From CAVVEQ01 sp963747315 (GTDB lineage Bacteria > Chloroflexota > Anaerolineae > Anaerolineales > Anaerolineaceae): DNA of 14,310 bases. Numbering within the stretch: position 1 is the stretch's first letter; each line of letters starts with the position of its first letter. A program made the translations under genes and the position numbers. The stretch is taken from the NCBI GenBank assembly GCA_963747315.1, contig CAVVEQ010000001.1:1-14310 (forward strand), read 5' to 3'. Positions 1 through 7,165 of this stretch are shown piece by piece. A model generated the notes under the pieces. The model searched no databases, had not been told where the DNA came from, and saw only the letters and a list, made by a program, of their open reading frames with translations.

Positions 1-35
1 CGCCCTGGCAGCGCGCCTTTTTAAGGCGTCAGGCG
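1..35 (+). other. Imperfect hairpin cut by the window edge
   Basis: Bases 14-19 (CGCCTT) pair with 23-28 (AAGGCG) around a TTT loop. The stem can be extended by 6-8 with 29-31 and by 1-4 with 32-35. No T-run follows, so it is not a standard intrinsic terminator. It could be the 3' end of an upstream transcript or a chance G+C-rich palindrome. The part before base 1 is not visible. Confidence 0.3.
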
Positions 36-165
36 GGCACGCAATCGGTTCCCGCCATTAAATATTTTCGTATCAAAATGCATCCGGCGGAAACAAACCC
101 CCGCGGACTGCCAGGCGCATTTTTTAATATTCTTCATATGTTCCGTTTACGAATTTCTTATAAAT

Positions 166-218
166 ATCTCCTAGAATCCGGGTTGAAAACCAAATTATTC
201 AACAGGAGGTTGAAAATG
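166..218 (+). promoter_or_regulatory. Possible RNA thermometer sequestering the Hsp20 ribosome binding site
   Basis: The ribosome binding site AGGAGGT (204-210) is complementary to ATCTCCT (166-172), giving seven pairs with one G-U. Directly inside it, GTTGAA (182-187) pairs with TTCAAC (198-203), closing a ten-base loop. The only interruption is a nine-base bulge (173-181) on the 5' side. The whole Shine-Dalgarno sequence would be buried, five bases before the ATG at 216. Known RNA thermometers (ROSE, fourU and related types) often control small heat-shock genes in this way, so the context fits. Pairing was worked out by eye; no folding energy was computed. It requires transcription to start upstream of 166. 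Confidence 0.5.
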
Positions 219-650
219 TACGCAAGATTCCCACTTTCTTCCAATTGGGACGAGATGGACCGTCTGCAGCGGGAAATGAACCGCCTGTTCGACGAGGTCT
301 ATCCCTCCCGCCGTCCCGTGAGCGGATACCCCGCGGTAAATCTCTGGGTGGGGGAGAATGAGCAGGTTGTCACCGCCGAGCTCCCTGGTATAAACCTGGA
401 TGACCTGGAGATCAACGTAATAGGGGCAAGCCTGACCATTTCGGGCGAACGCTCCGCCGATGATCTGCCGGAGGAAGCTGAAATTCACCGCCAGGAACGC
501 TTGTTCGGGAGGTTCAGCCGGACGATCGAGCTGCCCTACCCGGTTGAGCCGGGTAAAGTGGAAGCTACCCTCGAAAAGGGTCTTCTCACCATCCACCTAC
601 CACGGGCAGAAGCCGATAAACCCAGGAAGATCAAGGTCAAAGCAAATTAA
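216..650 (+). CDS. Hsp20/alpha-crystallin small heat-shock protein (copy 1)
   Basis: An ATP-independent holdase chaperone of the cytoplasm, 144 residues, which in this family binds unfolding proteins and assembles into oligomers. The N-terminal arm (about 1-38) contains an amphipathic stretch with DRLQREMNRLFDE. The alpha-crystallin domain (about 40-130) shows AELPGI near 55-59, RQERLFGRFSR near 92-102 and the family signature GLLTIHLP at 122-129. The C-terminal tail carries an I-x-V anchor (IKV, 139-141). The start at 216 is chosen because AGGAGGT lies five bases upstream; the reading frame stays open back to 78, but that extension has no ribosome binding site and does not resemble the family. 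It is first of three Hsp20 genes, with ten bases between its stop and the next start. Translation may be temperature controlled by the leader hairpin. Confidence 0.96.
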   Translation: MYARFPLSSNWDEMDRLQREMNRLFDEVYPSRRPVSGYPAVNLWVGENEQVVTAELPGINLDDLEINVIGASLTISGERSADDLPEEAEIHRQERLFGRFSRTIELPYPVEPGKVEATLEKGLLTIHLPRAEADKPRKIKVKAN

Positions 651-660
651 GGAGGTTGCC

Positions 661-1065
661 ATGGAAAAGGACACATCCCTCGATACCCGTAAACAAGAAA
701 CAACCCTGACTGAAGGCGAACGCACCCGCGCCAGCCGCGCCTACCTGCCGCGCACCGATATTTATGAAACCGGCGAGGAGATTCTCCTCACCGCGGATAT
801 CCCCGGCGCTGATGAAAGCCGGGTGGATATTACCCTCGAAAAGAACATCCTCACCATCTACGCCCAGGTGGATACAGGCAGGTTCGAGAACCACCGCCTG
901 GCCTACCAGGAATACGGCCTGGGCGACTTCCAGCGAAGCTTCGTGCTGAGCGGGGAGATCGAGCGGGATAAGATCGAAGCGGTCGTACGCAATGGCGTGC
1001 TCACCCTGCACCTGCCAAAATCGCCGGCTGCCCGCTCGCGCAAGATCGCGGTGAAAGCCGGGTAA
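661..1065 (+). CDS. Hsp20/alpha-crystallin small heat-shock protein (copy 2, short N-terminus)
   Basis: A 134-residue member of the same chaperone family. The N-terminal arm (about 1-28) is charged and hydrophilic (many K, E, T, R) and lacks the amphipathic DRLxxEMNRLF segment of copy 1. The alpha-crystallin domain (about 30-120) has ADIPGA at 45-50, YGLGDFQRSF at 85-94 and the NGVLTLHLP signature at 111-119. The tail ends with an I-x-V motif (IAV, 129-131). The start is fixed by GGAGG at 651-655, directly after the stop of copy 1, five bases before the ATG. The different N-terminal arm suggests that the copies differ in client range or assembly; alpha-crystallin domains commonly co-assemble. 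Copies 1 and 2 are certainly co-transcribed from their spacing. Confidence 0.95.
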   Translation: MEKDTSLDTRKQETTLTEGERTRASRAYLPRTDIYETGEEILLTADIPGADESRVDITLEKNILTIYAQVDTGRFENHRLAYQEYGLGDFQRSFVLSGEIERDKIEAVVRNGVLTLHLPKSPAARSRKIAVKAG

Positions 1066-1086
1066 TTATTCGAAAAGGAGGCTGAA

Positions 1087-1581
1087 ATGGCTGAAAGAAG
1101 TATCGTTACCAGGAAACCCTCCGCCATCGAAAACCGCAGCGTGGAAAGCGATCCCTTCCTAGTCATGCAGCGGCGCATGAACGGGCTCTTCGGCGAATTC
1201 ATGGGCACCTCCAGCAGCCTGCTCACCTATGAGGAAATGGGAGCATCCTTCACCCCTCGCGTGGACGTGGAGGAGGATGAAAAGGAGATCCGCGTCACCG
1301 CCGAGCTGCCCGGGATGGACGCGAAGGATATCGACATCTCCATCCACAGAGATGTGCTCACCCTGCGCGGGGAGAAGAGCTCGGAGCATGAGGAGAAGAA
1401 AGGGCAGTACCACCGCATCGAGCGCTCCTACGGATCATTCGAGCGACAGATCCCACTAGGGGTGGAGGTAATTTCGGTTAAGGTGTCGGCAGAATACAAG
1501 AACGGCGTGCTCATCGTCACCCTGCCGAAGCCGGCCGTGGAAGCGGCGAGGACCCGCAGAATCGAAGTGAAGAGCGCCTGA
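1087..1581 (+). CDS. Hsp20/alpha-crystallin small heat-shock protein (copy 3)
   Basis: The longest of the three chaperones, 164 residues. The N-terminal arm (about 1-55) includes DPFLVMQRRMNGLFGEF (22-38), an amphipathic segment typical of bacterial class A Hsp20 proteins. The alpha-crystallin domain (about 57-150) has AELPGMD at 72-78, RIERSYGSFERQIPL at 110-124 and NGVLIVTLPK at 139-148. An I-x-V motif (IEV, 159-161) lies in the tail. The start at 1087 follows AGGAG (1076-1080) with six bases of spacing; 21 bases separate it from the stop of copy 2. It is the last gene of the operon, since a strong terminator follows 11 bases after the stop. This copy looks most like generic bacterial Hsp20; the three copies are diverged, not recent duplicates. 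Confidence 0.96.
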   Translation: MAERSIVTRKPSAIENRSVESDPFLVMQRRMNGLFGEFMGTSSSLLTYEEMGASFTPRVDVEEDEKEIRVTAELPGMDAKDIDISIHRDVLTLRGEKSSEHEEKKGQYHRIERSYGSFERQIPLGVEVISVKVSAEYKNGVLIVTLPKPAVEAARTRRIEVKSA

Positions 1582-1592
1582 GCGCGAAACGC

Positions 1593-1626
1593 AACAAGGG
1601 CGGTTGATCAGCCGCCCTTGTTTTTT
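1593..1626 (+). terminator. Intrinsic terminator of the Hsp20 operon
   Basis: AACAAGGGCGG (1593-1603) pairs perfectly with CCGCCCTTGTT (1612-1622), an eleven-base stem with an eight-base loop. A run of six T's (1621-1626) follows the core stem. It lies directly after the stop of the third Hsp20 gene and separates this operon from the lipoprotein gene. Confidence 0.92.
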
Positions 1627-1730
1627 CTGAACCATCAAGCGGGGGATTGATGTTGGGTACAAAACCTGTGCCCAATCTGCGTATCCCCTCCCTCAAAAAA
1701 CCAAATCATCCAAACTCCCCCTTTTCTCTG

Positions 1731-1736
1731 TATAAT
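1731..1736 (+). promoter_or_regulatory. -10 promoter element (TATAAT) for the lipoprotein gene
   Basis: A perfect TATAAT preceded by a pyrimidine-rich tract and CTG. No recognisable -35 box lies 16-18 bases upstream. A transcript would be expected to start near 1743, only a few bases before the ATG at 1746, so the message would be leaderless or nearly so. No Shine-Dalgarno sequence is present. Confidence 0.55.
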
Positions 1737-1745
1737 ATGCCCGTT

Positions 1746-2276
1746 ATGATCCGCGCTGCCCTTGCCGGCTCGCTCCTGGCCCTCCTCACCCTCTCCGCCT
1801 GCACCCCCACGGTTGGCATCCTGGAGCCCACCCTTGGGCCACCCCCCACCCTGGAGCCGCTCACTCCCTATGGCGAGCTCTCCTCGCTCCCCGGGGGCAC
1901 CTTCACCCTCGTCCCGCCCGGTGGGAACGGCGTCAATCTCAATATCACCGCCTGCAAGGGCTTCAAACCCGGCGAGCCGCTCAACCTGGTGGCCGAGAAC
2001 ACCCCCAACAAGCTCGACCCCGGGCGCATCGAGGTGCAGATCACCGGCGTGCAGCAATCGACCGGCGAGCCCGATTATCTCTACCTGGCCATCATCATGG
2101 GCGCCACCGATAAATGGACCTTCATGGGTGCGGTCACCGATGCCCCCGTCTTCCTGGATGGCGCCGGCTCGGGTATCTTCAACAATGTCGAGGTTCCGGA
2201 TACTCACGTCATCACCTACGATTTCGAGCCCTTCCCCACCGTGCCCTTCAGCGGCGGCTGGACCTGCACGCCCTAA
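1746..2276 (+). CDS. Small predicted lipoprotein of unknown function
   Basis: A 176-residue exported protein. It has a short N-terminus with Arg3, a hydrophobic core and the lipobox LSAC with Cys19 as the lipid-modified residue, followed by a Thr/Pro-rich linker (about 20-50). The rest is mainly polar with predicted beta character and only two further cysteines (in TACKGF and GWTCTP near the C-terminus), which could form a disulfide. I do not recognise a domain family. The start at 1746 is chosen because it gives a standard signal peptide and sits just after a TATAAT. The frame is open from 1647, but that would place an implausible basic extension before the signal. The gene stands alone between a terminator and the promoter of the corrinoid protein gene. 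Confidence 0.8.
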   Translation: MIRAALAGSLLALLTLSACTPTVGILEPTLGPPPTLEPLTPYGELSSLPGGTFTLVPPGGNGVNLNITACKGFKPGEPLNLVAENTPNKLDPGRIEVQITGVQQSTGEPDYLYLAIIMGATDKWTFMGAVTDAPVFLDGAGSGIFNNVEVPDTHVITYDFEPFPTVPFSGGWTCTP

Positions 2277-2309
2277 CGCCACCCCTTCTACCCTCCTGCT
2301 CTTCCCCTG

Positions 2310-2315
2310 TATAAT
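2310..2315 (+). promoter_or_regulatory. -10 promoter element (TATAAT) for the corrinoid protein gene
   Basis: A perfect TATAAT preceded by a pyrimidine-rich tract and CTG, the same nine-base CTGTATAAT seen at 1728-1736. No clear -35 box. The expected start near 2322 gives a leader of about 26 bases containing the GGAGG at 2338-2342. It lies 34 bases after the lipoprotein stop, and no terminator is seen between. Confidence 0.55.
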
Positions 2316-2347
2316 TGATTTTCAACGAAATCTTAGCGGAGGCTGCC

Positions 2348-3001
2348 TTGCCAAACCCCATCTTTTCACAAATGACACAGTCCATCATCGATGGCGACGT
2401 GGATGCCGCCGAAGAGCTTGCCCACCGCGCCCTGGCCGAAGGTATTGACCCGCTTGAAACGGTCAACCTGGGCTTCCTGCCCGGTATGCAGCAGGTGGGT
2501 GTCGATTTTGGCGCCAAGATCCTCTTCCTGCCGGATGTGGTCATTGCCGCCGAAGCCATGAAGAAAGCCAATGCCATCCTGGAGCCCGAGATGGCCCGCC
2601 GCGGCTCCGAGCGCACCGTCGCCGGGCGGGTGGTGCTGGGAACGGTGAAAGGAGATATCCACGAGATCGGCAAAAGCCTGGTGGGCACCCTGCTTTCCGC
2701 CAACGGCTTCGAGGTCTACGACCTGGGTGTGGACGTGCCCTTTGCGAAGTTCGCCGAAAAAGCACGCGAGGTCAACGCCGATATCGTGGGGGTTAGCGCA
2801 CTGCTCACCACCACCATGACCGGTCAGCAGAGCGTTATTGAAGCCCTGGATGACCAGGGACTGCGCCCACGGGTGAAAGTGATTGTCGGTGGCGCCCCGG
2901 TTACGCGCGAGTGGGCAGAAAAAATCGGCGCGGATGGCTACAGCGGCGACGCCCTGGCCGCAGTCGAACTGGCTAAATCCCTGGTTACGGCGAAGGCGTA
3001 G
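2348..3001 (+). CDS. Corrinoid (B12-binding) methyl-carrier protein, MtbC/MttC type
   Basis: In this family the protein holds a cobalamin whose cobalt accepts a methyl group from a substrate-specific methyltransferase and passes it to a second one. It has 217 residues, the usual size. The N-terminal four-helix cap (about 1-85) contains the family stretch VNLGFLPGMQQVG. The Rossmann-like B12 domain (about 90-210) shows the cobalt-ligand motif D-x-H-x-x-G with Asp103, His105 (lower axial ligand) and Gly108, then GVSALLTTTM and VIVGGAPVT, which line the nucleotide tail pocket. The start is TTG at 2348, chosen for GGAGG at 2338-2342, five bases upstream; an earlier in-frame TTG at 2315 overlaps the -10 box. 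Its presumed partners, the MttB-family enzymes, lie about 7 kb downstream. The substrate cannot be read from this protein. Confidence 0.93.
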   Translation: MPNPIFSQMTQSIIDGDVDAAEELAHRALAEGIDPLETVNLGFLPGMQQVGVDFGAKILFLPDVVIAAEAMKKANAILEPEMARRGSERTVAGRVVLGTVKGDIHEIGKSLVGTLLSANGFEVYDLGVDVPFAKFAEKAREVNADIVGVSALLTTTMTGQQSVIEALDDQGLRPRVKVIVGGAPVTREWAEKIGADGYSGDALAAVELAKSLVTAKA

Positions 3002-3003
3002 GG

Positions 3004-5076
3004 GTGTCCGTTCAGAACGGAAACCGGCTTAAAACCATCGCAGGCTGGCTCGCCATCCCGGGCCTGCTGCTGCTCGTTGCCTTCCTTGCCTACGGGCTCA
3101 ACATCAGAAGGATGGGTATTTATTGGGACGACTGGTGGTTCCTGTGGATCGCCAAATCTGCTGGACCGGAAGGGCTGGCGCGGTATTTTTCCACCAACCG
3201 CCCTTTTTACGGGCAGATCGTAGCGCTCAGCACTTCGCTCCTGGGCAGCTCACCCTGGCAGTGGCAGCTTTTCGGCATCTTCTGGCGCTGGTTGAGCGCG
3301 GTGGCCCTCTGGTTGCTGCTTGCCTCCCTTTTCCCGCGAAATAAGCGGTATGCCACCTGGGCGGCCCTTTTCTTCCTCGTTTTCCCTGGTTTTTACATGC
3401 AGTTCACCGCCATCAACTTCGGGCACTTCTTCCTGGTCTTTTCCTGCCTGCTTTTCTCCTGGTTTTTCTCCGTGCGCGCACAGCGGGATCCCGAACGATG
3501 GTGGCTCTATACCATCCCCGCGCTGCTGCTCAGCTTGGTGAACCTGCTGGCCATGGAGTACTTCTTTGTGCTCGAGCTGCTGCGGGTGGGGCTGCATGCC
3601 CTGGCACTGCAGGACAGGTATCCAGGCCGCAGGGAACTGATCAAACGAACTGCGCTTGCCACAGCTCCTTACTGGATCCTGTTCGTGTTGGTGGTGCTCT
3701 GGCGCATGTTGTTTTTTGAATACCAGAACACCAACTACGAATACACTCTCCTCACCACATTCAAATCCGCGCCCTTCGCCGCTCTTTGGGGATTGACCAC
3801 CTCCATCCTGGCAGACCTGTGGACCGCCACCGGGCGAAGCTGGGCACAGATCGCTTCGCTTCCCGCGCAGGCTCCCGGCTGGCAGCGGGTGATGTTCTAC
3901 CTCGGCGCGCTGGTGGTTGCTACTGCGGGTGTGGTCTTCCTTTTCCTGCATTTTTTCCGTCGGGGGGAAACCTCCGAAACGGGTGGGGTCACCAAACGCG
4001 ACGCCCTTCAGCTCACCGGGTTGGGAGTCGCCGCCCTGCTTTTGGCCGGCTGGCCGTTCTGGCTGATCCAGGTGCCGGTGGTCTTCGATTATCCCTTTGA
4101 CCGCTTCCTGATCCCATTCATGCTGGGCTCCTCCCTGCTCCTTGCCGGGTTGATCGCAATCCTCGCCTCCTGGCTGAAAAAGGCGGCCTGGCTTCCCCCG
4201 CTGCTGGTGGCACTGATCGTTGCCTTCAGCGTCGGGCGCCAGTATAAGAACCAGCTCAGCTACCGCCAGGATTGGAACGACCAGCAGCGCTTCTTCCAGC
4301 AGCTCACCGCGCGCATCCCCGCTCTGGCTCCCGGGACCATGCTGCTTTCCAATGAGCTGTTCCTGAAATACGAGAGCGATAACTCGCTTAACGCCCCTTT
4401 GAACTGGATCTACGATCCCGGTTATGCCGGCGGGGATATCCAATATGCCTACGAGTATCCCACCCTGCGCCTGGGAGAAGAGCTTCCCAGCCTGTCTCCA
4501 GGAACGGAGGTCAGACACGATTTTCTCACCGCCGTTTTTACCGGCAGCACAGACCGCGCATTGGGTTTCTACTACCAGGTCAATCATTGCCTGCGCATCC
4601 TCGACCCGGAAATAGACATCTCGAACCCGAACCTGGATACGCTCCAGCAGCAGACCGCCGCAATCTCGGATCCGAGCCTGATCTTGACAGAAGGCTCCCT
4701 GGCCCTTCCGGATGGCATTTTCACCTTCCGGGATGACAGCAGTTGGTGCTCCTATTTTGAAAAGATCGACCTGGCCCGGCAGAAAGGGGATTGGCAGGAT
4801 GCCGCCCGGCTATCCGGGGAAGCACTGGAAAATGGGCTGGTCTCGAACCGGGTGGGGGAACGGCTGCCTCTGATCGAAGCTTTCGCTCACATGGGAGAAT
4901 GGCAAAATGCACTCACGCTCAGCACCGAAGGGCTGGACCCACTGATCAAGAACGAGCCTCCGCTTTGCCTGATCTGGCAGCGTATTTCCCGGGATGTACC
5001 CGGTTCACCCGAAAAAAATTCCACTCTGGAACAGATCAGCAGCCAGCTTGGCTGCTCAGACCTGATTGTTCCGTAG
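3004..5076 (+). CDS. Polytopic GT-C-like membrane protein with TPR-like tail (paralogue A)
   Basis: A 690-residue integral membrane protein, probably a lipid-linked-sugar glycosyltransferase of the GT-C kind, though this is not certain. About ten hydrophobic segments lie between residues 13 and 410. The first extracytoplasmic loop holds WDDW (41-44) followed by RYFSTNRPF; paired acidic residues in this loop are typical catalytic residues of GT-C enzymes. The soluble C-terminal part (about 415-690) contains a DSN..APLNWIYDP segment and then two helical hairpins resembling TPR units (around ARQKGDWQDAARLSGEAL and AFAHMGEWQNALTLS). The GTG start at 3004 lies two bases after the corrinoid protein stop, with a weak GAAGG upstream, so translation is probably coupled. 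A close paralogue follows directly. Acceptor and donor are unknown. Confidence 0.85.
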   Translation: MSVQNGNRLKTIAGWLAIPGLLLLVAFLAYGLNIRRMGIYWDDWWFLWIAKSAGPEGLARYFSTNRPFYGQIVALSTSLLGSSPWQWQLFGIFWRWLSAVALWLLLASLFPRNKRYATWAALFFLVFPGFYMQFTAINFGHFFLVFSCLLFSWFFSVRAQRDPERWWLYTIPALLLSLVNLLAMEYFFVLELLRVGLHALALQDRYPGRRELIKRTALATAPYWILFVLVVLWRMLFFEYQNTNYEYTLLTTFKSAPFAALWGLTTSILADLWTATGRSWAQIASLPAQAPGWQRVMFYLGALVVATAGVVFLFLHFFRRGETSETGGVTKRDALQLTGLGVAALLLAGWPFWLIQVPVVFDYPFDRFLIPFMLGSSLLLAGLIAILASWLKKAAWLPPLLVALIVAFSVGRQYKNQLSYRQDWNDQQRFFQQLTARIPALAPGTMLLSNELFLKYESDNSLNAPLNWIYDPGYAGGDIQYAYEYPTLRLGEELPSLSPGTEVRHDFLTAVFTGSTDRALGFYYQVNHCLRILDPEIDISNPNLDTLQQQTAAISDPSLILTEGSLALPDGIFTFRDDSSWCSYFEKIDLARQKGDWQDAARLSGEALENGLVSNRVGERLPLIEAFAHMGEWQNALTLSTEGLDPLIKNEPPLCLIWQRISRDVPGSPEKNSTLEQISSQLGCSDLIVP

Positions 5077-5104
5077 GGTTTGGATATTTAACTAACAAAA
5101 AACA

Positions 5105-7159
5105 ATGAAAAAGTTTTTCTCACGACTGCGCTCATTCCGTTTTCCCTGGTATACCGCACCCATTTTGATCGTTGCAGTAGGTTTGCTTGCCTACGGGCTG
5201 CTCATCCGAGAGATGGGCTTCTACTGGGATGATTGGGTATTCATCTGGATGGCAAAGACAACAGGCGCAGAGGGTTTGGAGCGCTATTTTTCCACCAATC
5301 GGCCTTTCTGGGGCTGGATCATTGCCCAGACAACCATGCTGCTCGGTTCCAGTCCGTGGCAGTGGCAGGTCTTCGGGCTTTTCTGGCGGCTGGCAGCAGC
5401 GATCTCTCTGTGGGGGTTGGTGCTGCTAGCCTGGCCTCTCCAATATCGGGCTGCGCTGTGGGTGAGCCTGCTTTTCCTGGTCTATCCCGGGTTTTCCATG
5501 CAGTTCATCGCCATCAACATGGGGCATTTCTTCCTGGTGCTCACTTGTTTCCTGCTATCACTTTGCTTCACCGTGCTGGCGCTGCCTGGCAGGCGGTATT
5601 CCTGGCTGCTGCATATCCCGGCACTGCTGTTGGCTGCGGTAAACCTGATGGCCATGGAGTACTTTTTCCTGCTCGAGCTGATTCGCCCGGTGCTGATCTG
5701 GATCGTTCTTTCGCGGCGATATCCCCGTTCCCGCCAGCTTCTTGGGCGTACGCTGCTTCACAGCCTGCCATATCTTTTATTATTCCTGGGGATCACTTAC
5801 TGGCGTTTCTTTGTCTTCTCCTACCAGACCCGCTACCCGCTCACCCTGATCTCGGACCTAAAATCAGATCCCCTGATAGCAGCACTCAAATACCTCGGAG
5901 TAGCTGTCTTAAGCATATGGACCGTGCTGATGCCCGGCTGGCTGCAGGCTTTCCAGATACCGGAGGTTACCCAATTAGGGAGGCTGACCGCAATATTCAC
6001 CGCAGGAGTATTCCTGCTTGCGTTTATTCTGCTCGGCTTGTATTTCTGGCGTTCCAGGGTTGACGCGGAGGAGGATTCCCCGAAATCGAAATGGCCCTGG
6101 CAGTTTCTGTTGATCGGCATTCTTCTGCTGGTTTTCGGCAGCATCCCCTTCTGGATCACTGGCCTGCCCATCCAGCTGGGATTCCCATCCAACCGCTTTA
6201 TCATTTCCAATATTCCCGGAGCAGCCTTCATCCTGGCGGCTCTGCTCGGGTTCCTTGCCCGCCTGCCGGGGAAATGGCACCACCTTGCGGATATTCTCCT
6301 GGTGATCCTGGTGGCCGTTTCCATCAGCTGGCAGTTCCAGGTTGCCAACGGGTTCCGCCGCGATTGGGATCAGCAGACCCGCTTCTTCCAGCAGTTGACC
6401 ACCCGCATCCCCGCGCTGCAGCGCGGCACCCTCCTGCTGGCGGGCGACCTGCCTTCCGGGTATGTGAGCGATAATTCCATCACAGCGCCGCTGAATTGGA
6501 TCTACGAACCAGATTACCGTGGGGGGCTCCTGCCATACATGTTGTATTTTCCGAGCGTGCGCCTGGGCAACAGCCTGGCCGGATTGAGGAAGGGCGTTAC
6601 GGTTGAGGAGGATTACCTGGTCGCCCGGTATTTTGGGAACACTGCCGCTGCGATCGCGCTCTATTACAACCCTCCCCGCTGCCTGCGTGTCCTCGACCCT
6701 GAGATCGACGGCGTCGACCTATCGATCCCGGTGCAGATGCGAGAATCCGCCCGGCTCTCGAACCCGGATCGGATCATCAACGCCCGCCAGGCGGTTCTGC
6801 CTGAAGGGATCCTGCAGCCCAGCGACTTGCACACGTGGTGCGGGTATTTTGAGCAGGCGGCCCTGGCCGCGCAGAGCGGCGACTGGGAAAGGGTGACTCG
6901 CCTGGCGGAGAAAGCCTTCAGACTAGGAGATACGCCTTCTGATCCAGCCGAGCGATTCCCGTATATCGAAGGTTACGCGCACATGGGGGATTTTGGCCGC
7001 GCGCTGGAACTTACCCGCGATTCGGCCGTGGTGACCAGCCTGATCCATCCCAGTCTGTGCGCCCTTTGGGAGCGGATAATCAAAGAAACCCCCGCTTCTG
7101 CGGAGAAGACGGCAGCTTTATCCCAGCTCACATCTCTTTCCTGCACATTTTCCGATTGA
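5105..7159 (+). CDS. Polytopic GT-C-like membrane protein with TPR-like tail (paralogue B)
   Basis: A 684-residue paralogue of the preceding protein, collinear along its length. WDDW falls at the same residues (41-44), followed by RYFSTNRPFWG and GSSPWQWQVFG, all nearly identical to paralogue A. The membrane region runs from about 17 to 410, with a soluble C-terminal domain (about 415-684) containing FFQQLTTRIPAL, SDNSITAPLNWIYEP and TPR-like hairpins (AAQSGDWERVTRLAEKAF, GYAHMGDFGRALEL). The transmembrane loops have diverged much more than the WDDW region and the C-terminal block, which suggests conserved catalysis with a different acceptor. Start ATG at 5105 has no clear ribosome binding site; the gap to paralogue A is 28 bases. 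The gene ends six bases before the convergent permease. Confidence 0.85.
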   Translation: MKKFFSRLRSFRFPWYTAPILIVAVGLLAYGLLIREMGFYWDDWVFIWMAKTTGAEGLERYFSTNRPFWGWIIAQTTMLLGSSPWQWQVFGLFWRLAAAISLWGLVLLAWPLQYRAALWVSLLFLVYPGFSMQFIAINMGHFFLVLTCFLLSLCFTVLALPGRRYSWLLHIPALLLAAVNLMAMEYFFLLELIRPVLIWIVLSRRYPRSRQLLGRTLLHSLPYLLLFLGITYWRFFVFSYQTRYPLTLISDLKSDPLIAALKYLGVAVLSIWTVLMPGWLQAFQIPEVTQLGRLTAIFTAGVFLLAFILLGLYFWRSRVDAEEDSPKSKWPWQFLLIGILLLVFGSIPFWITGLPIQLGFPSNRFIISNIPGAAFILAALLGFLARLPGKWHHLADILLVILVAVSISWQFQVANGFRRDWDQQTRFFQQLTTRIPALQRGTLLLAGDLPSGYVSDNSITAPLNWIYEPDYRGGLLPYMLYFPSVRLGNSLAGLRKGVTVEEDYLVARYFGNTAAAIALYYNPPRCLRVLDPEIDGVDLSIPVQMRESARLSNPDRIINARQAVLPEGILQPSDLHTWCGYFEQAALAAQSGDWERVTRLAEKAFRLGDTPSDPAERFPYIEGYAHMGDFGRALELTRDSAVVTSLIHPSLCALWERIIKETPASAEKTAALSQLTSLSCTFSD

Positions 7160-7165
7160 TCCTGG

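Noticed and set aside
32..56. GGCGGG...CCCGCC inverted repeat as a terminator or tRNA end
   Set aside because: Thirteen-base loop, no T-run and no T-arm motif or acceptor pairing; too weak to annotate.
159..164. TATAAA as the -10 box of the Hsp20 operon
   Set aside because: No good -35 at standard spacing, and a start there would remove the 5' arm of the leader hairpin; left open rather than annotated.
78..215. N-terminal extension of the first Hsp20 (open frame from 78)
   Set aside because: No ribosome binding site at 78, the extension does not resemble Hsp20, and a strong AGGAGGT precedes the ATG at 216.
1635..2282. 215-codon minus-strand frame over the lipoprotein
   Set aside because: Low-complexity Gly/Glu/Asp-rich composition without a motif; the plus strand has a signal peptide with lipobox.
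2315..2347. Earlier TTG start for the corrinoid protein
   Set aside because: Overlaps the TATAAT box and has no ribosome binding site; GGAGG supports TTG at 2348.
3250..4587. 445-codon open frame on the minus strand inside paralogue A
   Set aside because: Very rich in Gln, Gly, Pro and Glu with no family motifs; it is the complement of a hydrophobic G+C-rich gene, which itself is supported by a full paralogue.
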